DNA of 64,000 nucleotides. It comes from Otatea glauca. Taxonomy: Eukaryota; Streptophyta; Magnoliopsida; Poales; Poaceae. A program made the position numbers and the translations under genes. This document shows, one piece after another, positions 35,982 through 47,876 of this stretch. The stretch covers positions 54,865,567 to 54,929,566 of the forward strand of contig CM070713.1 of assembly GCA_036346275.1 (NCBI GenBank). Direction: 5' to 3'. The notes under the pieces are model-generated. The model worked only from the letters and a program-made list of their open reading frames with translations. It made no database searches and had not been told where the DNA came from. Numbering within the stretch: position 1 is the first letter of the stretch; each line of letters begins with the position of its first letter.

Positions 35982-36371
35982 TGGGATGCTTGTTCAAGAT
36001 CCAACAAATAGAAATGATGCTGACTCAATTTTTGAACAAGCTAGACAGATTGGTGCTCTGCAAAGTCTACCCCCTGGTGTTGTTCCTGGTCAATCTTTCC
36101 CGTCAAAAAGGTTTACAGGAACTGGTCGGCTGCTTTCAGGGGAATTCGTGCCATCAGCTGCTCAACCACCTCAGGACGTGGTCCACAATGCACAATCATG
36201 GAACAATGGATTCACTGTAGACAATGGTCCCCTAAGAAGCTTTGATGATGCACAAAATGCTGACTTTATGGAGGTGACACTTCTCTAAATAAAAATATTT
36301 ATGTTTTATACAGAATTTAATTACTTGTCCGGAATTGTTATATCCAATAGCAACTCAAAAGTAGGTGGTGT

Positions 36372-36522
36372 CAGTGTTACTCGGACACCCGTGTCCAAAA
36401 TGTTTTTGGACACGGGAAATGCTACTCAGAATTGGATATGGGTGTCGGAATCCGAGTCGCCGAATCAGACACCCGAATTAGAGTCGGATTCCGACTCCTG
36501 TGTCCGTGTCCAAGTAACACTG
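36372..36522. mobile_element. hAT-type MITE, 151 bp, with 8-bp target duplication
   Basis: It begins CAGTGTTACTCGGACAC and ends GTGTCCAAGTAACACTG, good inverted repeats of the hAT type (CAGTG ends). It is flanked on both sides by GGTGGTGT (36364-36371 and 36523-36530), an exact 8-bp target duplication. Located in intron 2 of the PUX-like gene. Confidence 0.93.
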
Positions 36523-36530
36523 GGTGGTGT

Positions 36531-37767
36531 TGCCTTCAAATTTGCCATGCCTTTTGACATTGCAAAACTATATAGCTTGCTTAAACTGTACAGAGGAAAG
36601 ACTAGACTAGTAAGACAAATTTAAACCACTTACATGCATTTACTGTACAGTGGTCGACTTTTGCAATTATTTGCAATTTCTTGTGAAACCTTTTGAATGC
36701 CATTTACATGATGCTTGATTTTAGAATGTGGTAGTTAATGATGAGTGGAATGTCACGAGAGGTGCTTCCATGCTTTCCTTTTTGACAGTTGTACAAATAT
36801 TAAAGCATGAATGAATGGTACTCACCCGTTCACTTACTTCAAGATTTGTGCAATTTGTATTGGGAGAGAAAGCATGGAAGCACTGATTGTAAACTTATAA
36901 ATTACACTAGCTTCACCAACCCCTTGTCTCTCTCTGATTGTTCCGGTTGTAGGGTGATGAGGGTAATGCCTTGCTTGCGAAGAACATGTGGTGTTTTATC
37001 TGCAGCAGAACAAGTTAAACATGTAACTTGTAATATGTTCTGTGTAGCTTCTCTCTTCGTGGCCACTGACACATTAGCGTGCAGAAGGCAGATACTGCTA
37101 TGATTCTTTCATGCGTTATTATAGTGCGGTTTTCAGTAGTAGCCAATGTTAAAAAAACTGTTCCTGGTTTTGTTCTGCATGAGCCACTGGTATTTACTCT
37201 TTAACATCCAAACCAAAGTTTAGTGAGAACATAGCTGGAGACCAGCATGACGAAATTACATTTCTTTTTTAATTGTTGAGTAGTATGACGAGTCTAGGTA
37301 GTTTTGTGAAAGACTATTGTGAAACGCATCCAGAACCAGTGACCAGTTGCAAATGGCTGGTTCCTGGTGAACTTTTCAACCGGCCTACAGCCCCCATGAA
37401 CTGCCATATCATAAGACTATCGAGGCAGTAAAGCATGCAATATATTAGGAAAAAAATGACCGAGCAATAATCTTTATTAGGTTTTTCCTTTTTCTGTACC
37501 ATTTCCTTTCCTTTTCTAGCTATTAGTTGATTCTTGATTGCTTTACAAATCTCATTTCACCTATGCCAGCGAGGTTCAATTATATTTTGATTACTTCTAG
37601 GAGCAAATTTTGTCTATAGACTATTTCCCGGACCAACAAGTCACATTTGTTGCATGGTAGTTGCCAACTGTTCACTTCTGAATCTTAAGTGAAACATAAG
37701 ACAAACGTGCAAACACCCCCATTTTCATCATTGCACGCCCTAAATTTAGTTCAGTCGGGTTTTACGG
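36531..37767. other. PUX-like intron 2, remainder
   Basis: About 1.2 kb without recognised features apart from the degraded acceptor TTTTACGG at its right end. Confidence 0.45.
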
Positions 37768-38341
37768 AGTATCAAGAAGTCTGAATGTCCCAGGGAGCTG
37801 GAACCTGAAGATAAAAGTACAACTGTTCTGAATCTTACAAAAAGATCTGTAGATTACAAGGTGAGCCGTTAATTCCTGTACCCTCTTAGCATTAGCCGTG
37901 CTCTGGGTTCATTCGTAACTCTTCTGTGTTTTCGTTTGTAGGAACCTTACAGGGCTCCAGGACCTTTTTCAGGGTGCTGGGAGAGCCCTTGGTGGTGGAT
38001 CCTCAGCGGGTGAGAGTTCATTGCCAATTTGCCAGCACCTGCTGCTCAAGAGTCTCAAGTCTGCTCCCAGGTCCATTGGCTTCACCGTGGACGTCTCGTC
38101 GCCATATACCTCGCCATATAACTCGATACAGTTAAAGTTGGCAGGCGGCACACGCATGGTTGCCTGGTTCAACATGCACCACACGGTGGCCGATATCAGG
38201 GCTTTCATCGATGCATCCCGGCCAGGAGCTGCAAGAGCCTATCAGCTGCAGACCGGTTTTCCACCTAAGCAGCTCACAGACCCGACACAGACCGTCGGGC
38301 AAACTGGTTTGGGAAACTCCGTTATCTTTCAGAAACTATAA

Positions 38342-38679
38342 TCCTCGGTCTGGGATGCTCAGATTAAACCATCTTGGGAGTTTGAAAGCATATGAGAGAT
38401 CGAGAATTTGACCTGACGCAGACCATCCAGCAAGCTGGTTTTCGCGAACACTCATCTTTTGAACACATCCATCACATTGTAGACCTCATGTTTGCACCAT
38501 GACAGCTTCTCGTATCACAGTACACACTGAAGTTTCGTAATGTCTATACCAGTTGTTCATATTCGGTGAAATTTATGATGCATGTGATGGTCTGTCAGCT
38601 GCTAGCTTAATCCGCTTGTATGGTATTATTGTTGCAGTTACATTTTGCATGCAAAGATTACTAGGCCTTTTGAGGGCAG
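38342..38679. other. Downstream region of the PUX-like gene
   Basis: Probable former 3' UTR. No open frame or repeat recognised. Confidence 0.4.
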
Positions 38680-39335
38680 GTACAACGGTACATGTTAGCT
38701 GTAAGATTATGTTATGTAGGATTTTAGGTGATGTGGAGGAGAGAGAACGTTGTTATCTACTATTTAACCTACGATCTTATAGATAGTTTTCTATTTTGTG
38801 TACTATTGTATAGATAGTCTGTTAATTAGATGAGAGACCATTACAGACAACTATATAGACGATATATTGTATAAGTTATTTTTAGTGCTGTCTATAGATG
38901 ATGTGGAGATATATTACAGACAGCTGCTGTCTATATTACTGTGCACGCTCTAAGGCAAATTACATCACCGTTGCTAGTGGCTAAGTGGTTAGGGTGTGTA
39001 CAATGGTACATATCAGGTGTTAGCATGCTATGTAGTATTTTAGATGATATGACGAAAAGAGATATAGTCTACTATTTAATAGACGGTCTCATAGATAGTT
39101 TTATACTGTGTATACTATTATATAGACAATCTATTAATTGTATAAGAGATCGTTATAGACAGTCCATTATATGAGTTATCATTAGTCTTGTTTATAGATG
39201 ACAATCTATTAATTGTATGAGAGATCGTTACAAACTGTCCATTGTATGAGTTATTATTAGTTATATTTATAGATGATATGGTGATGTATTACAGGCAGCT
39301 ACTGTATATATCGCCGCACATACTCTTATAGTTTT
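38680..39335. mobile_element. Two adjacent related MITEs in direct orientation
   Basis: Copy 1 (about 38680-38950) and copy 2 (about 38990-39335) share the series GGTACA, TATGTAG.ATTTTAG.TGAT, CTACTATTTAA, CTTATAGATAGTTTT or CTCATAGATAGTTTT, GTATACTATT.TATAGA and ATTACAG.CAGCT.CTGTATAT. Copy 2 also has an internal 75-80-bp duplication starting GACAATCTATTAATTGTAT (at about 39115 and 39198). Both copies are non-coding. The ends suggest a PIF/Harbinger-like family, but this is uncertain. Confidence 0.65.
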
Positions 39336-39488
39336 CTTTACACACTTAAGAACTAATAGGAACCAATTACATTTCGGCTTTTATGTGGAACATTGTAGGA
39401 ATTATGTAGCCAACTGATACAGCGCAATACCTATCTGGCTATTAGCGTTGGGTAGATGATGGTGAATGCGTGCTACGCCATAGCTACC

Positions 39489-39618
39489 ACTACCAGGAAT
39501 GCACGTATAGTAGTATGTTTTAAGAGGGTCATTTTACATCCTGAACAATCTCACTACCAGGAATGTACGTATAGTATGTTCTAAGAGGGTCATTAATTTT
39601 ACATCCTGACCAATGTCT
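39489..39618. repeat. Short tandem duplication of about 64 bp
   Basis: CACTACCAGGAATG(C/T)ACGTATAGTA followed by AAGAGGGTCATT and TTTTACATCCTGA occurs twice in a row, with small indels. Confidence 0.85.
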
Positions 39619-40699
39619 CTCTCTCCACTCATCAACTCAAACGTACACTTCAGTGCGCTATATTTTCTTTTCTTTTTGAGATATTCAGTAGCTCTCATGT
39701 TTATTTTTCTACATTACATGTTTGGGCCAGCTTAGAACACAATAATTTTACAGGAATTCCATAGGAAGCAATTCAATTCCCACAGTATTCGTTTTGATCC
39801 AAACGGAGGCTATAGTGTGTTAAGTCTCACAACTCCACGCTCTCTTCAATTGACTGCCACTGGGGTTAGCGGCTTATGGTGCGGTGGACTGATCAGTCGC
39901 GCCAGAAAGGTGAGAACCGAATCGACGAACCACACTTAAAGCCGTGAATCAACACAAATTGTGCAGTGTAGAACTGAATGACCTGAGATAATGCGTATAC
40001 CCTGCATTACACCTAGGCATTGTGCTGTGCCAGCGCGATGAACCTTGGGTCTAGACTGTGCCATGTCACCACGGTCTAACCAGTCCGCCGTGTCGTGCTA
40101 GTCCGACTCATCTCCGACGAGCCTCTAGATATGGTCTATTGGTACATTATGCCACTTTCATACCATGCCGGTTCAGGTGATGAGGTCCGTAGAGATCCAG
40201 CGGCACCTCCGTCTTCTTTCTCTGCTGTTGCTCGTTGTCTTCTTACTCGCCACGGCCGGTGAGTAGGTATTGCACTCCCCACCTCTTTACCATTTCTGCT
40301 GTCTGGCCCCGAAAAAAAAACAGCCCAGGCCCCACGGCGTGCCTCGCGTGCATGAGTGGTCGCAAGAAGGTAAATATAAGTGTAATGTACTTCAGAGTTC
40401 AGATATACCATCAACTTCGAGTGCAATAGCCTAGTAAGCAATAAGAAATAAGAATACCTTTCTGGCTTCTATAGAAAACAAATACTCCTTAGTTCTTAAA
40501 ATAGAAGACTAATTAATAAAAAGCTAGATATATATTGCATGCAGTTAATTTGAATATCAGATCATCTTTCTAATGCTGATACAATGATGTCAAGAATTCT
40601 CATATATGCGCAAGGGAATTAAAAATCAAATATGCACATGTGCATTTCATTTCCTCCCAGGTCAAGTATTGCTTATGAGATGAAACAGTGTACCAACAC
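39619..40699. other. Intergenic region, no gene recognised
   Basis: About 1.1 kb. AGGAATTCCATAGGAAG near 39754 looks like a MITE end fragment. Open frames are short and unsupported. Confidence 0.4.
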
Positions 40700-43393
40700 G
40701 GTTAAGTACCGATGATTCCTATATAGTCTTTTTGGATTTGAAAAAGTGTGCTAGGTGAATCATAATAGGATTAGGATTCCTATTTACTATGGAGAAGACC
40801 TAGGGGGCTATATATAGGGTGGTAATGAAGAATTCAAACAACCAAAAAACCATAAACCAACTCATCCAAACCAAAAGATGCATGAGAGGAATAGACACTT
40901 AGGTTATTCTTTAGCACTAGATTCTTATATAAGACAAGAATCCGAGGGTCCTAAAAGACTCGAGAGGTTGTGAGAAAGTAACAATCCCTTGTACTCTTTT
41001 GAGGTCGTGCTTAAAGAACTTGCGGTTGTTTTCATCAAATCTTTCTCTCTTGTCATAATTGTTTCAACGTTGTTATCTTGGTTCTAACTATGAGATTCAT
41101 CTTTTTCATTCTTGAGACCATGCGTACTCACGGTGTACCTCACAAAACTTTCATCCAGTCCATAGGTTGTTACACATAAGAAAGGGTATCAGAGTACAAC
41201 AAGTGGTTTCATTGCGTTTTAGAGCTAAGGCTGGATTAATCAAATGTGTGAGAAGGTCGATAAAGTGTCAGATGGCAGCCGTGGCATAAAATCAAGATCG
41301 ATGTCGACGATGTGGAATTAAGTGGAGAAATTTGACAGTGGAGAAAATTTCAACGTGTGCCAATATGTGGTGAAGGATGGCCTTGTCTAGCAAGAGTTAA
41401 TCGCTACTCTTGAAGAGGATAAATCGGAAAGGACGCTCGATGAAGACTGAAAGGTGATGGAGCGGAAGGCTATCAGTACAATTCATCTATGTCTCTCCGA
41501 TAAGGTAAAGTACTTGGTGATCAAGAATAATTTGCTGAAAAAAGTATGAAAGGACTTAGAAGAATTATATCTGACAACGTTGCTAACAAACTAGTGGGTG
41601 CTGAAGCAACAATTGAACAGGTTGTGCAACGAGGAAGTTACATGTTTTGTTGATCATCTCAATGTGTTTAACAAGCTTATCACATAGCTGACTAGTGTGG
41701 ATGATAAAATTAAGGAGAACGATAAGGTTATCATACAAGCATAATCTCTACCACCATCATGAGAGCAATTGGTGATGAATATTCTCATTAGGAAAAGAAC
41801 TCTCGGCTTCAACGAGTCAATTGCATATCTATTAGAAGCGGAGTCCTCGAAAAAACCATTGAAATCTTCATCCTCGGGTGATCAAGCATTGGCTGCATTA
41901 GGTGTTACAGATAAAATCAAAAGTTACTGGAAGAAGGGCAAAAGCAAAGGCACATGTGTATGCTATCTATGTGACGATAAAGGTCATATAATAAAGCATT
42001 GTCCGAGTTTGAAGCAAAAAAAGGGTGCATGCTCAATGACGGTAGCAAAAGATTCAGACGTACTTGTCATCAGTCAATCAGGTACTTCTTATGAATAGAT
42101 ATTAGATTCAGGTTGTTGCTTCCATATATATTTGGTAAGGGAGATATTTGACAAATGATCTCTATGTCCGATGTATGGAATTGTCCACTTGATTAATTGC
42201 AAGGAGTACGCAATTGCTGAGGTGGGAACAATTATATTGGAGATGTATGATGTGCACATCGCGCATTGACATGAGTTCAATATATTCTCGGCTTATAGAA
42301 GAATCTAATATCTGTAAGGTTGCTTGAACTCGAAGGTGTGAGTTATCACTTCGAGGAGGAGTCATGCGAGTTATTTGCAATGGATAGATAATCGTAAAAA
42401 GTATATGGAGCAATGGAGGATACCAATTGATGGGTAAACCTAAAGGAAGGAAACCAATTGGAGGTCAGATAAAAATTCTGATTAGGAGAAGGAAACCGTG
42501 TCATTAACGGTAGGTAATCAGATCTCAACTGTAGTTATGTGTGGAACTATACAAAGACGGTTGCAAAATCTAGCAGGCATAAAGGCAAAGGTACAAGCTG
42601 TTGAAAGAAGAAAGACGTGGTGGGACCAACCATGCTATACTAACAAGCAGAAAGAGCTTAGAGGTGGTACAAACTTATGGCATGGAGGGCTGTATGAACA
42701 TGATGTGTGGTTAACCAAACTAGGTAGAGGGTTTGGAAGGCTAAGCCCAAACACTAACGCACATTGTGGTGATGTGCATGAGTCCCTGTGGTGGGGGCAC
42801 TCTCAAATTGGGAGGAAAAATAAAAAAATACGGAGACGACTTTGAGCGAGTTTTTGGAGGAGCACAATGACTTCAACGGATAAGAGTCAGGGTAGAGATT
42901 GTTAAGTATGATGACTCACGTAGTCTTTTAGGATTTAGAAAGATATGCTAGATGAATCATAATAGGATTAAGATTCTTACTTGCTTTGGAGGAGGGATAA
43001 GATGGCTATATAAACCCCATAGGATGGTTATAGAGAACCCAAATAACCAATAAGCCACAAACCAGATCATCTAAAGGAAGAGGTGCATGAGAGGATTAGA
43101 GGCTAGATTATTTTTTAGCACTAGATTCTTTTATAGGGTAAGGATCCGAGAGTCCTAAAAGTTTCGAGAGAGCAACAATCCCTTGTACTCTTTTGAGGTT
43201 GTGTTTAAAAAATTTACAGTCGGCTTCGTCAAATCTCTCTCTCATCGTGGCTGCTTCAACGCTATTATTTTTGTTCTATTTACGAGATTCATCTTCTTCG
43301 TTCTTGAGACCGTGCACGCTCGTGACATATCTCACAAAACTTTGATTCGGTCCGTGGACTACTGTGCTTAAGAAAGGGTATCAGAGTGTAACA
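40700..43393 (+). mobile_element. Small non-autonomous Ty1-copia element, gag only
   Basis: Two diverged LTR-like ends, about 40700-41201 and 42900-43393, share GTTAAGTA, GAATCATAATAGGATTA, CAACAATCCC or similar, TTGTACTCTTTTGAGGT, GAGATTCATCTT and AAGAAAGGGTATCAGAGT. The roughly 1.7-kb interior is a degenerate copia gag (CCHC knuckle near 41958-41999) without protease, integrase or RT. LTR divergence is visibly greater than in the two complete elements of this window, so it is older. No target duplication was identified. AGAAAGGGTATCAGAGT occurs inside both repeats, so the exact LTR end or primer site is ambiguous. Confidence 0.75.
41270..42098 (+). pseudogene. Ty1-copia gag relic
   Basis: The longest intact part (41769-42098) reads LLEAESSKKPLKSSS and then a CCHC zinc knuckle, CYLCDDKGHIIKHC (Cys, Cys, His, Cys spaced 2-4-4), as in copia nucleocapsid domains. 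It is followed by a degraded linker (VLVISQSGTSYE) where a protease would begin. Upstream gag helices can be read only across stops. Not functional. Confidence 0.7.
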
Positions 43394-45639
43394 AAAAAAA
43401 AATGGCCATTTGTTTTCAGTTCGATATTTCTGTGCGTTGGAATCCAATGAGTAATGATATGTGAACTGCAAACTATCCCTATTCAACAGATTTTGCTAAC
43501 TATTCTTCTGCCAATTTTGCAGAATTAATTTGATCTACGGGCAGTCCCATTATTGACACAAATAAGCTAGAGCCTACATGCATTATATCATTGTAGGTTT
43601 GTTCTCGGTAATTAATAGATCCCAGTGCCCGTGAGATTTCAAGCATGAAAAAGGACCCTGTTTGACATCTCATAAAAGGCTACTCTTTCTCTATACTTTT
43701 TGCAAGGTGATTAAACTGGAAGTATATATATAGCTGAAGGTGTTAATCAATTCCTATTTAGTTCCAGTATTGTGCACAACCAGATCTAGATCTTTCAAGC
43801 TAGTCATACAACAAGTTAGAGTAATCTATAGAAAATCAAATCGTGCTGAAAATTCAAGATCAGGGAAGATATCTAAGCTAATATAGCTACTGATCGAAGG
43901 GCACTGCATAGAGAACTCCGTACTATGATACTACCCTACCCACACAGCCCCCATACGTACCCAGATTATTTACCACGACAGGTAAATAACTACTCAAGAA
44001 GAAATAGCTAGAAGGCAATGCTTCTGTTGGATCTCAAACCAAAGTACCAAAAATGTTCATCAAACACAATTAGCTCAAATCTTTCATGGAAAAAAAATTA
44101 CCTCAAGGGGCATATCTTTAAACACAGTTACGCAGATCAAACTCCGAGGGGCAAAACAACTCAATGAATTAAGCAAGATAAGCATATGATAGTTGAGCAC
44201 AGCACAAGCAATAGAGATGTGTATATATAAAGAAGAGCATACTCCAGTCCAGCTAGTGTAGCAGCTATCTTCTTCTTTGTCTTCCATAAGTAGATCTTAG
44301 AAATGCAAAAGGATTTCGGACCATGACGCTTGATTCCCCATAGGCACGGCAGTAGTACAAAGAAGTGGTGGCAGGCTGGTAACAACAAGAAAGAAGAAGA
44401 GTTGTTTGTGACAGCCTGATGATGGCTTCCTTGTCTTGACTTCACATGAACACTACCACAAAGTCTAGATCACCATCATCACCGCCATGCACAAGCACCA
44501 CCTCTCAGTTCATCCCCCCCACCCCACCTCCATGCACACCACACACAACACAACATGACAACACCCCTCTCCTCTAATTTCTTCCCCTCTTCTTGCGCTA
44601 TTTAAAGCTCCTCCAGCCGTTTGCGGCGGCATGGTTGTTTCTGGGAAGGAGGAGAGAGGTTCCTTGCATCACATGCCGTGCCATCATGGAGGCCATGAGT
44701 CCATGACACAGGCCATGCCATGTGTACACACACCTTTCTGGCTTTGTTGGCTCCTTAACCCTATCTCTCCTCCTCCTCCCTTCTGTCCAGGGGACTGGCT
44801 TCTCTAGTAACGTGAGGGTGATGTGAGTTGTTCAATGACATGATGGGTTAACTTATAATGGAGTTGGGCCGATCTCGGGGTTATTAAAAACGAAAAAAAT
44901 TAGGCAGGGAAAGTGACTATCGATCAGCTGCTTTCTTATGAGCTAGTTAACAAAAAACAAATTGCAAAGGTGTGTAAGGGGATAGAGATAAAGGATGGAG
45001 GTGGGGTTTTGTTAGTTGGTAGTGATGTGAAGTGATTGGGTTCAACGGCCAGAAATTCAGAGGTGAAGGGGTGTTTGATCTGTCATCAATAGTAGTTGTC
45101 AGTTCGTCACACACATGGCACACCTGAAAATGCAACAAGTTAGCTCTAGAGATTTTTTGCAGGCTAGCTAGTGCTATGCTCCACACTGTGTGGTTGGTAC
45201 GTGAACATGTGATACGTATGCGGTGTGCCTAGTGAGTAGAGAATTAACGGCATGGTTTTGGAGCACTTTGGGATCTATTTTTGTGATCCCAAAACTAAGT
45301 CAAACAAGCTAACTAGGTAGCTGCAATGAGCTTACCTAATCTTTTTAGACTTTGACGTATGGGATATTGCTGAAGTCTATGCCACGTTCATGTCACTAAA
45401 CTCTTATCCAAAGATAATGCTAACCTTTTTTTTTAAGGATCCCTTGAGAAAATGGTTTGTAGCAACTGACTTTTTCACTGTATAAGAAAGGGGTTTATCA
45501 TAAGATTAATGTCCTGTTTGGAATGTGAATTCAGTTTATAGGAATTTCACGGGAAAGAAAACAAATTCGGTATGGAATTTCTTCATTCCCTTCAGAATCT
45601 TTTAGACCAAGTCTTTTAGGTGACGCGCGTACTGTCACT
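43394..45639. other. Intergenic region, no gene recognised
   Basis: About 2.2 kb. The stretch 44460-44650 is C-rich and then has CTATTTAAAGC, resembling a promoter, but no coding region follows before 45.6 kb. TTTGGAATGTGAATTC near 45517 looks like a MITE end. Small open frames are unsupported. Confidence 0.4.
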
Positions 45640-46335
45640 GTGTCCAAACGTTACAGCAGTTTGTATTGTCCGCAACTGTAGCGGTGATGCCAGCTCCCTC
45701 CGGCTGCTAGTCGTGGACTCGCCGTGCCGGGCGCAAACTTTCTCGTCAAGAACCGGCGTGTGGTGGCCGGTTAACGGGGCTCCCTGCTGAAGTACTACCC
45801 TGTAGATGCAAGCGTGTGCAGCCCGCCGCCGTCGTGCTCCGCGGCGTACGTCGCGCACTGGATGTACCACGACTGGTCGTTGCAACGCTACCATGTGCTC
45901 GCAAATCGCATCGACACCGGACAGGCAGCAGCGATCGAAATTCCGCCGTACTGCCCACGCAGGCGCTGGAGCACGCCCTTCAAGGAGATCGGAGATTCTT
46001 CAACCAGAGAACTCCTTTTGTTGTCGTCGGCCGACAGGCCAGAGGCTGGGCTTGCTCGTCGCAGAAACCCTCGCGATCTCCATCTGGACCTTGGCAGGGG
46101 ATGCAAGGAACTGGGGCGCCCGGCGCGTGGTGATCGACATGGCAAGGATGTTGCAGTCGGTGAAGCTGCAGTGCCACCCTCTGGCTTGCATATGTGCTGA
46201 GTTCGAGTGGTTTGGGGAGACGAGAGGTACCGTGATCGGGGTGCAGGTATCCTTCTGCTCAATCTGCAAACCAAGGAGATCCTTCTGCTTAACCTTCCAG
46301 ATGTCCCCGTCCGCTCCGGTATTGCCCGTATGAGA
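45640..46335 (+). pseudogene. Relic of an unidentified grass gene, possibly DUF1618-like
   Basis: GC-rich and coding-like in base composition, but readable only by changing frame. Frame one gives YVAHWMYHDWSLQRYHVLAN and RIDTGQAAAIEIPP (45840-45945). A second frame gives GLLVAETLAISIWTLAGDA and VVIDMARMLQSV (46035-46160), then FEWFGETRGTVIG. A third frame gives LLNLQTKEILLLNLPDVP near the end. The alternation of short beta-strand-like segments with an IWTL motif resembles plant DUF1618 proteins. No start codon context or splice pattern could be fixed, so I treat it as a broken copy. The family assignment is a guess. Confidence 0.35.
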
Positions 46336-46778
46336 TGGATTTGATTTCACTGCTTGCAGCCATTAATTCATTATGAACTATTGATTTTTTTTACAAAGAT
46401 TGAGCTCTTATTCTTAGGGCTAGTCTGCGGTTGTTGTGCTTGTCCGGGGAGATTTACATGTATTGGCTGGATTAAGCGACATCGATGTTTTTCAGTTCAG
46501 TTCACGTGACTCCTTAGTCGAATAAACATGTGACTTTTTTTATTACAAGCTATAGGTTAGTGTTACGAGTTTATAACGACTCCGATGATCTCTTTTCCTA
46601 TATCTGCCAGCTTGTGTATCTATTGCCAGTACGAGATGGACGGCGCAGAGGCTTGAATTCAGAGTTCTGAAGCAGCAAATCGTTGCTGTTTTTTCATGCG
46701 GGCGATTTGAAGTTTGGTTTCAAGGGCAGATCCCTAATACAGTGCAGGGTATGTTGGGGATGTGGTTGCAGTCTTTTC
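46336..46778. other. Short intergenic stretch left of the copia element
   Basis: No feature recognised. Its last five bases, TTTTC (46774-46778), are the left copy of the copia target duplication. Confidence 0.5.
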
Positions 46779-47055
46779 TGTTGTAAAATCAATCACAAAA
46801 GAAGAAGAACACGAGACGCAGATTTTACGTGGAAAACCCTTGCGGAAAAAAACCACGGACGCCAAACGGCGATATCACTATTTTGAGGAATTGTGCACAA
46901 TGGCTAGGGTTTACAATGAGCGTCTATCTCTCCCCAGCAGATTACAAGGGGTATTTATAGATGGAGGCAGCGACTCGAGTCTAAACGGGCCACACCGAAA
47001 TATGGGCTAAAGGCGTCCCTAAAGCCCAACAGGAAATTCGGATCAAAACCCAACA
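46779..47055 (-). repeat. 3' LTR of the copia element
   Basis: 277 bp, TGTTGTAAAATCAATCACAA to CCCAACA on the plus strand. Pairs with 51797-52073. Confidence 0.95.
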
Positions 47056-47151
47056 AACTCCACCTTGAGACGAATTCCCTCTTGCAGCAAAAACATTATC
47101 ACTAAATTCCTTTCAATAATAAATATCACCAGCGCCAAAAGTCTCTAGAAC

Positions 47152-47820
47152 TTAAACTGTAATTCCAACCAAGCTTGAGCATAGCTCAAACTTAGTAACT
47201 GCAATTGTCTTTGTCATCATGTCAGCGGGATTATCATGCGTACTTATCTTGGATATTTTAATATCTCCTTGAGCAATAATATCTCGAATATAATGATACC
47301 TCACATCAATGTGCTTTGTCTTTTCATGAAACATCTGATCCTTTGTGAGGTAAATAGCACTTTGACTGTCACAAAATAAAGTAACACAAGAAGTAATCCC
47401 GCTGAGCTCAGTGTACAAACCTCTCAACCAAGTAGCTTCTTTACATGCTTCAGAAATAGCTATATATTCAGCTTCAGTAGTTGAAAGAGCAACAGTACCT
47501 TGCAAGCTTGCTTTCCAACTGACAGCACAACCACCAATAGTAAACACATAACCTGTGAGAGATCTCCTCTTATCTAAGTCACCAAAGATAGTCGAATCAA
47601 CATAACCAACAAGCCCATCTCCAGATTTTCCAAACTGCAAACAAGCATTAGAAGTACCACGCAAATATCTGAAAATCCATTGAACAGCTTTCCAATGCTC
47701 TTTGCCAGGATTAGCCATGTATCTACTAACAACACTTAGTGCATGAGATAAATCAGGACGAGAACAAACTATGGCATACATAAGAGAACCAACTGCACTG
47801 GAATATGGGATTCTAGACAT
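47152..47820 (-). pseudogene. Copia RNase H region
   Basis: 222 codons open on the minus strand. They include YSSAVGSLMYAIVCSRPDL (the RT/RNase H connection), RYLRGTSNACLQFG, then SLTGYVFTIGGCAVSWKA, STTEAEYIAISEACKEA, HIDVRYHYIRD and the usual copia end NPADMMTK. RNase H degrades the RNA strand during reverse transcription. It is separated from RT by a break near 47821-47877. The domain itself looks nearly complete. Confidence 0.9.
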
Positions 47821-47876
47821 ATACTCAATATCATCATCCGACTGGACATAAGGCTGAAGATAATCAAATGTGCAAA

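Larger units (their letters stand above)
27423..38341 (+). pseudogene. PUX-like: p47/PUX-type UBX-domain gene, probably decaying
   Basis: Relative of plant PUX3/4/5 and animal p47, cofactors of the AAA ATPase CDC48/p97. Exon 1 (27423-27601) encodes the start through YYAGGEK. Exon 2 (35982-36273) continues GMLVQDP and includes the start of the SEP domain (VVHNAQSWNNGFTVD). Exon 3 (37768-37860) encodes KKSECPRELEPEDK. Exon 4 (37942-38341) carries a UBX domain (GGTRMVAWFN to GFPPKQLTDP) and the stop. The exon 1-2 junction is canonical and phase-matched. Decay signs are three: the base pair before exon 3 is GG, not AG; a T-run at 37965-37969 puts SEP/UBX sequence out of frame; and the 38020-38110 linker has frame changes and a small TCGCCATATA duplication. 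Intron 1 (8.4 kb) holds a complete Ty3 element. An unrecognised alternative acceptor could rescue splicing, but not the T-run shift. Confidence 0.75.

Noticed and set aside
44460..44830. Promoter-like C-rich stretch with CTATTTAAAGC and a possible microRNA precursor
   Set aside because: No known mature microRNA sequence or long stable hairpin found, and no coding region follows.
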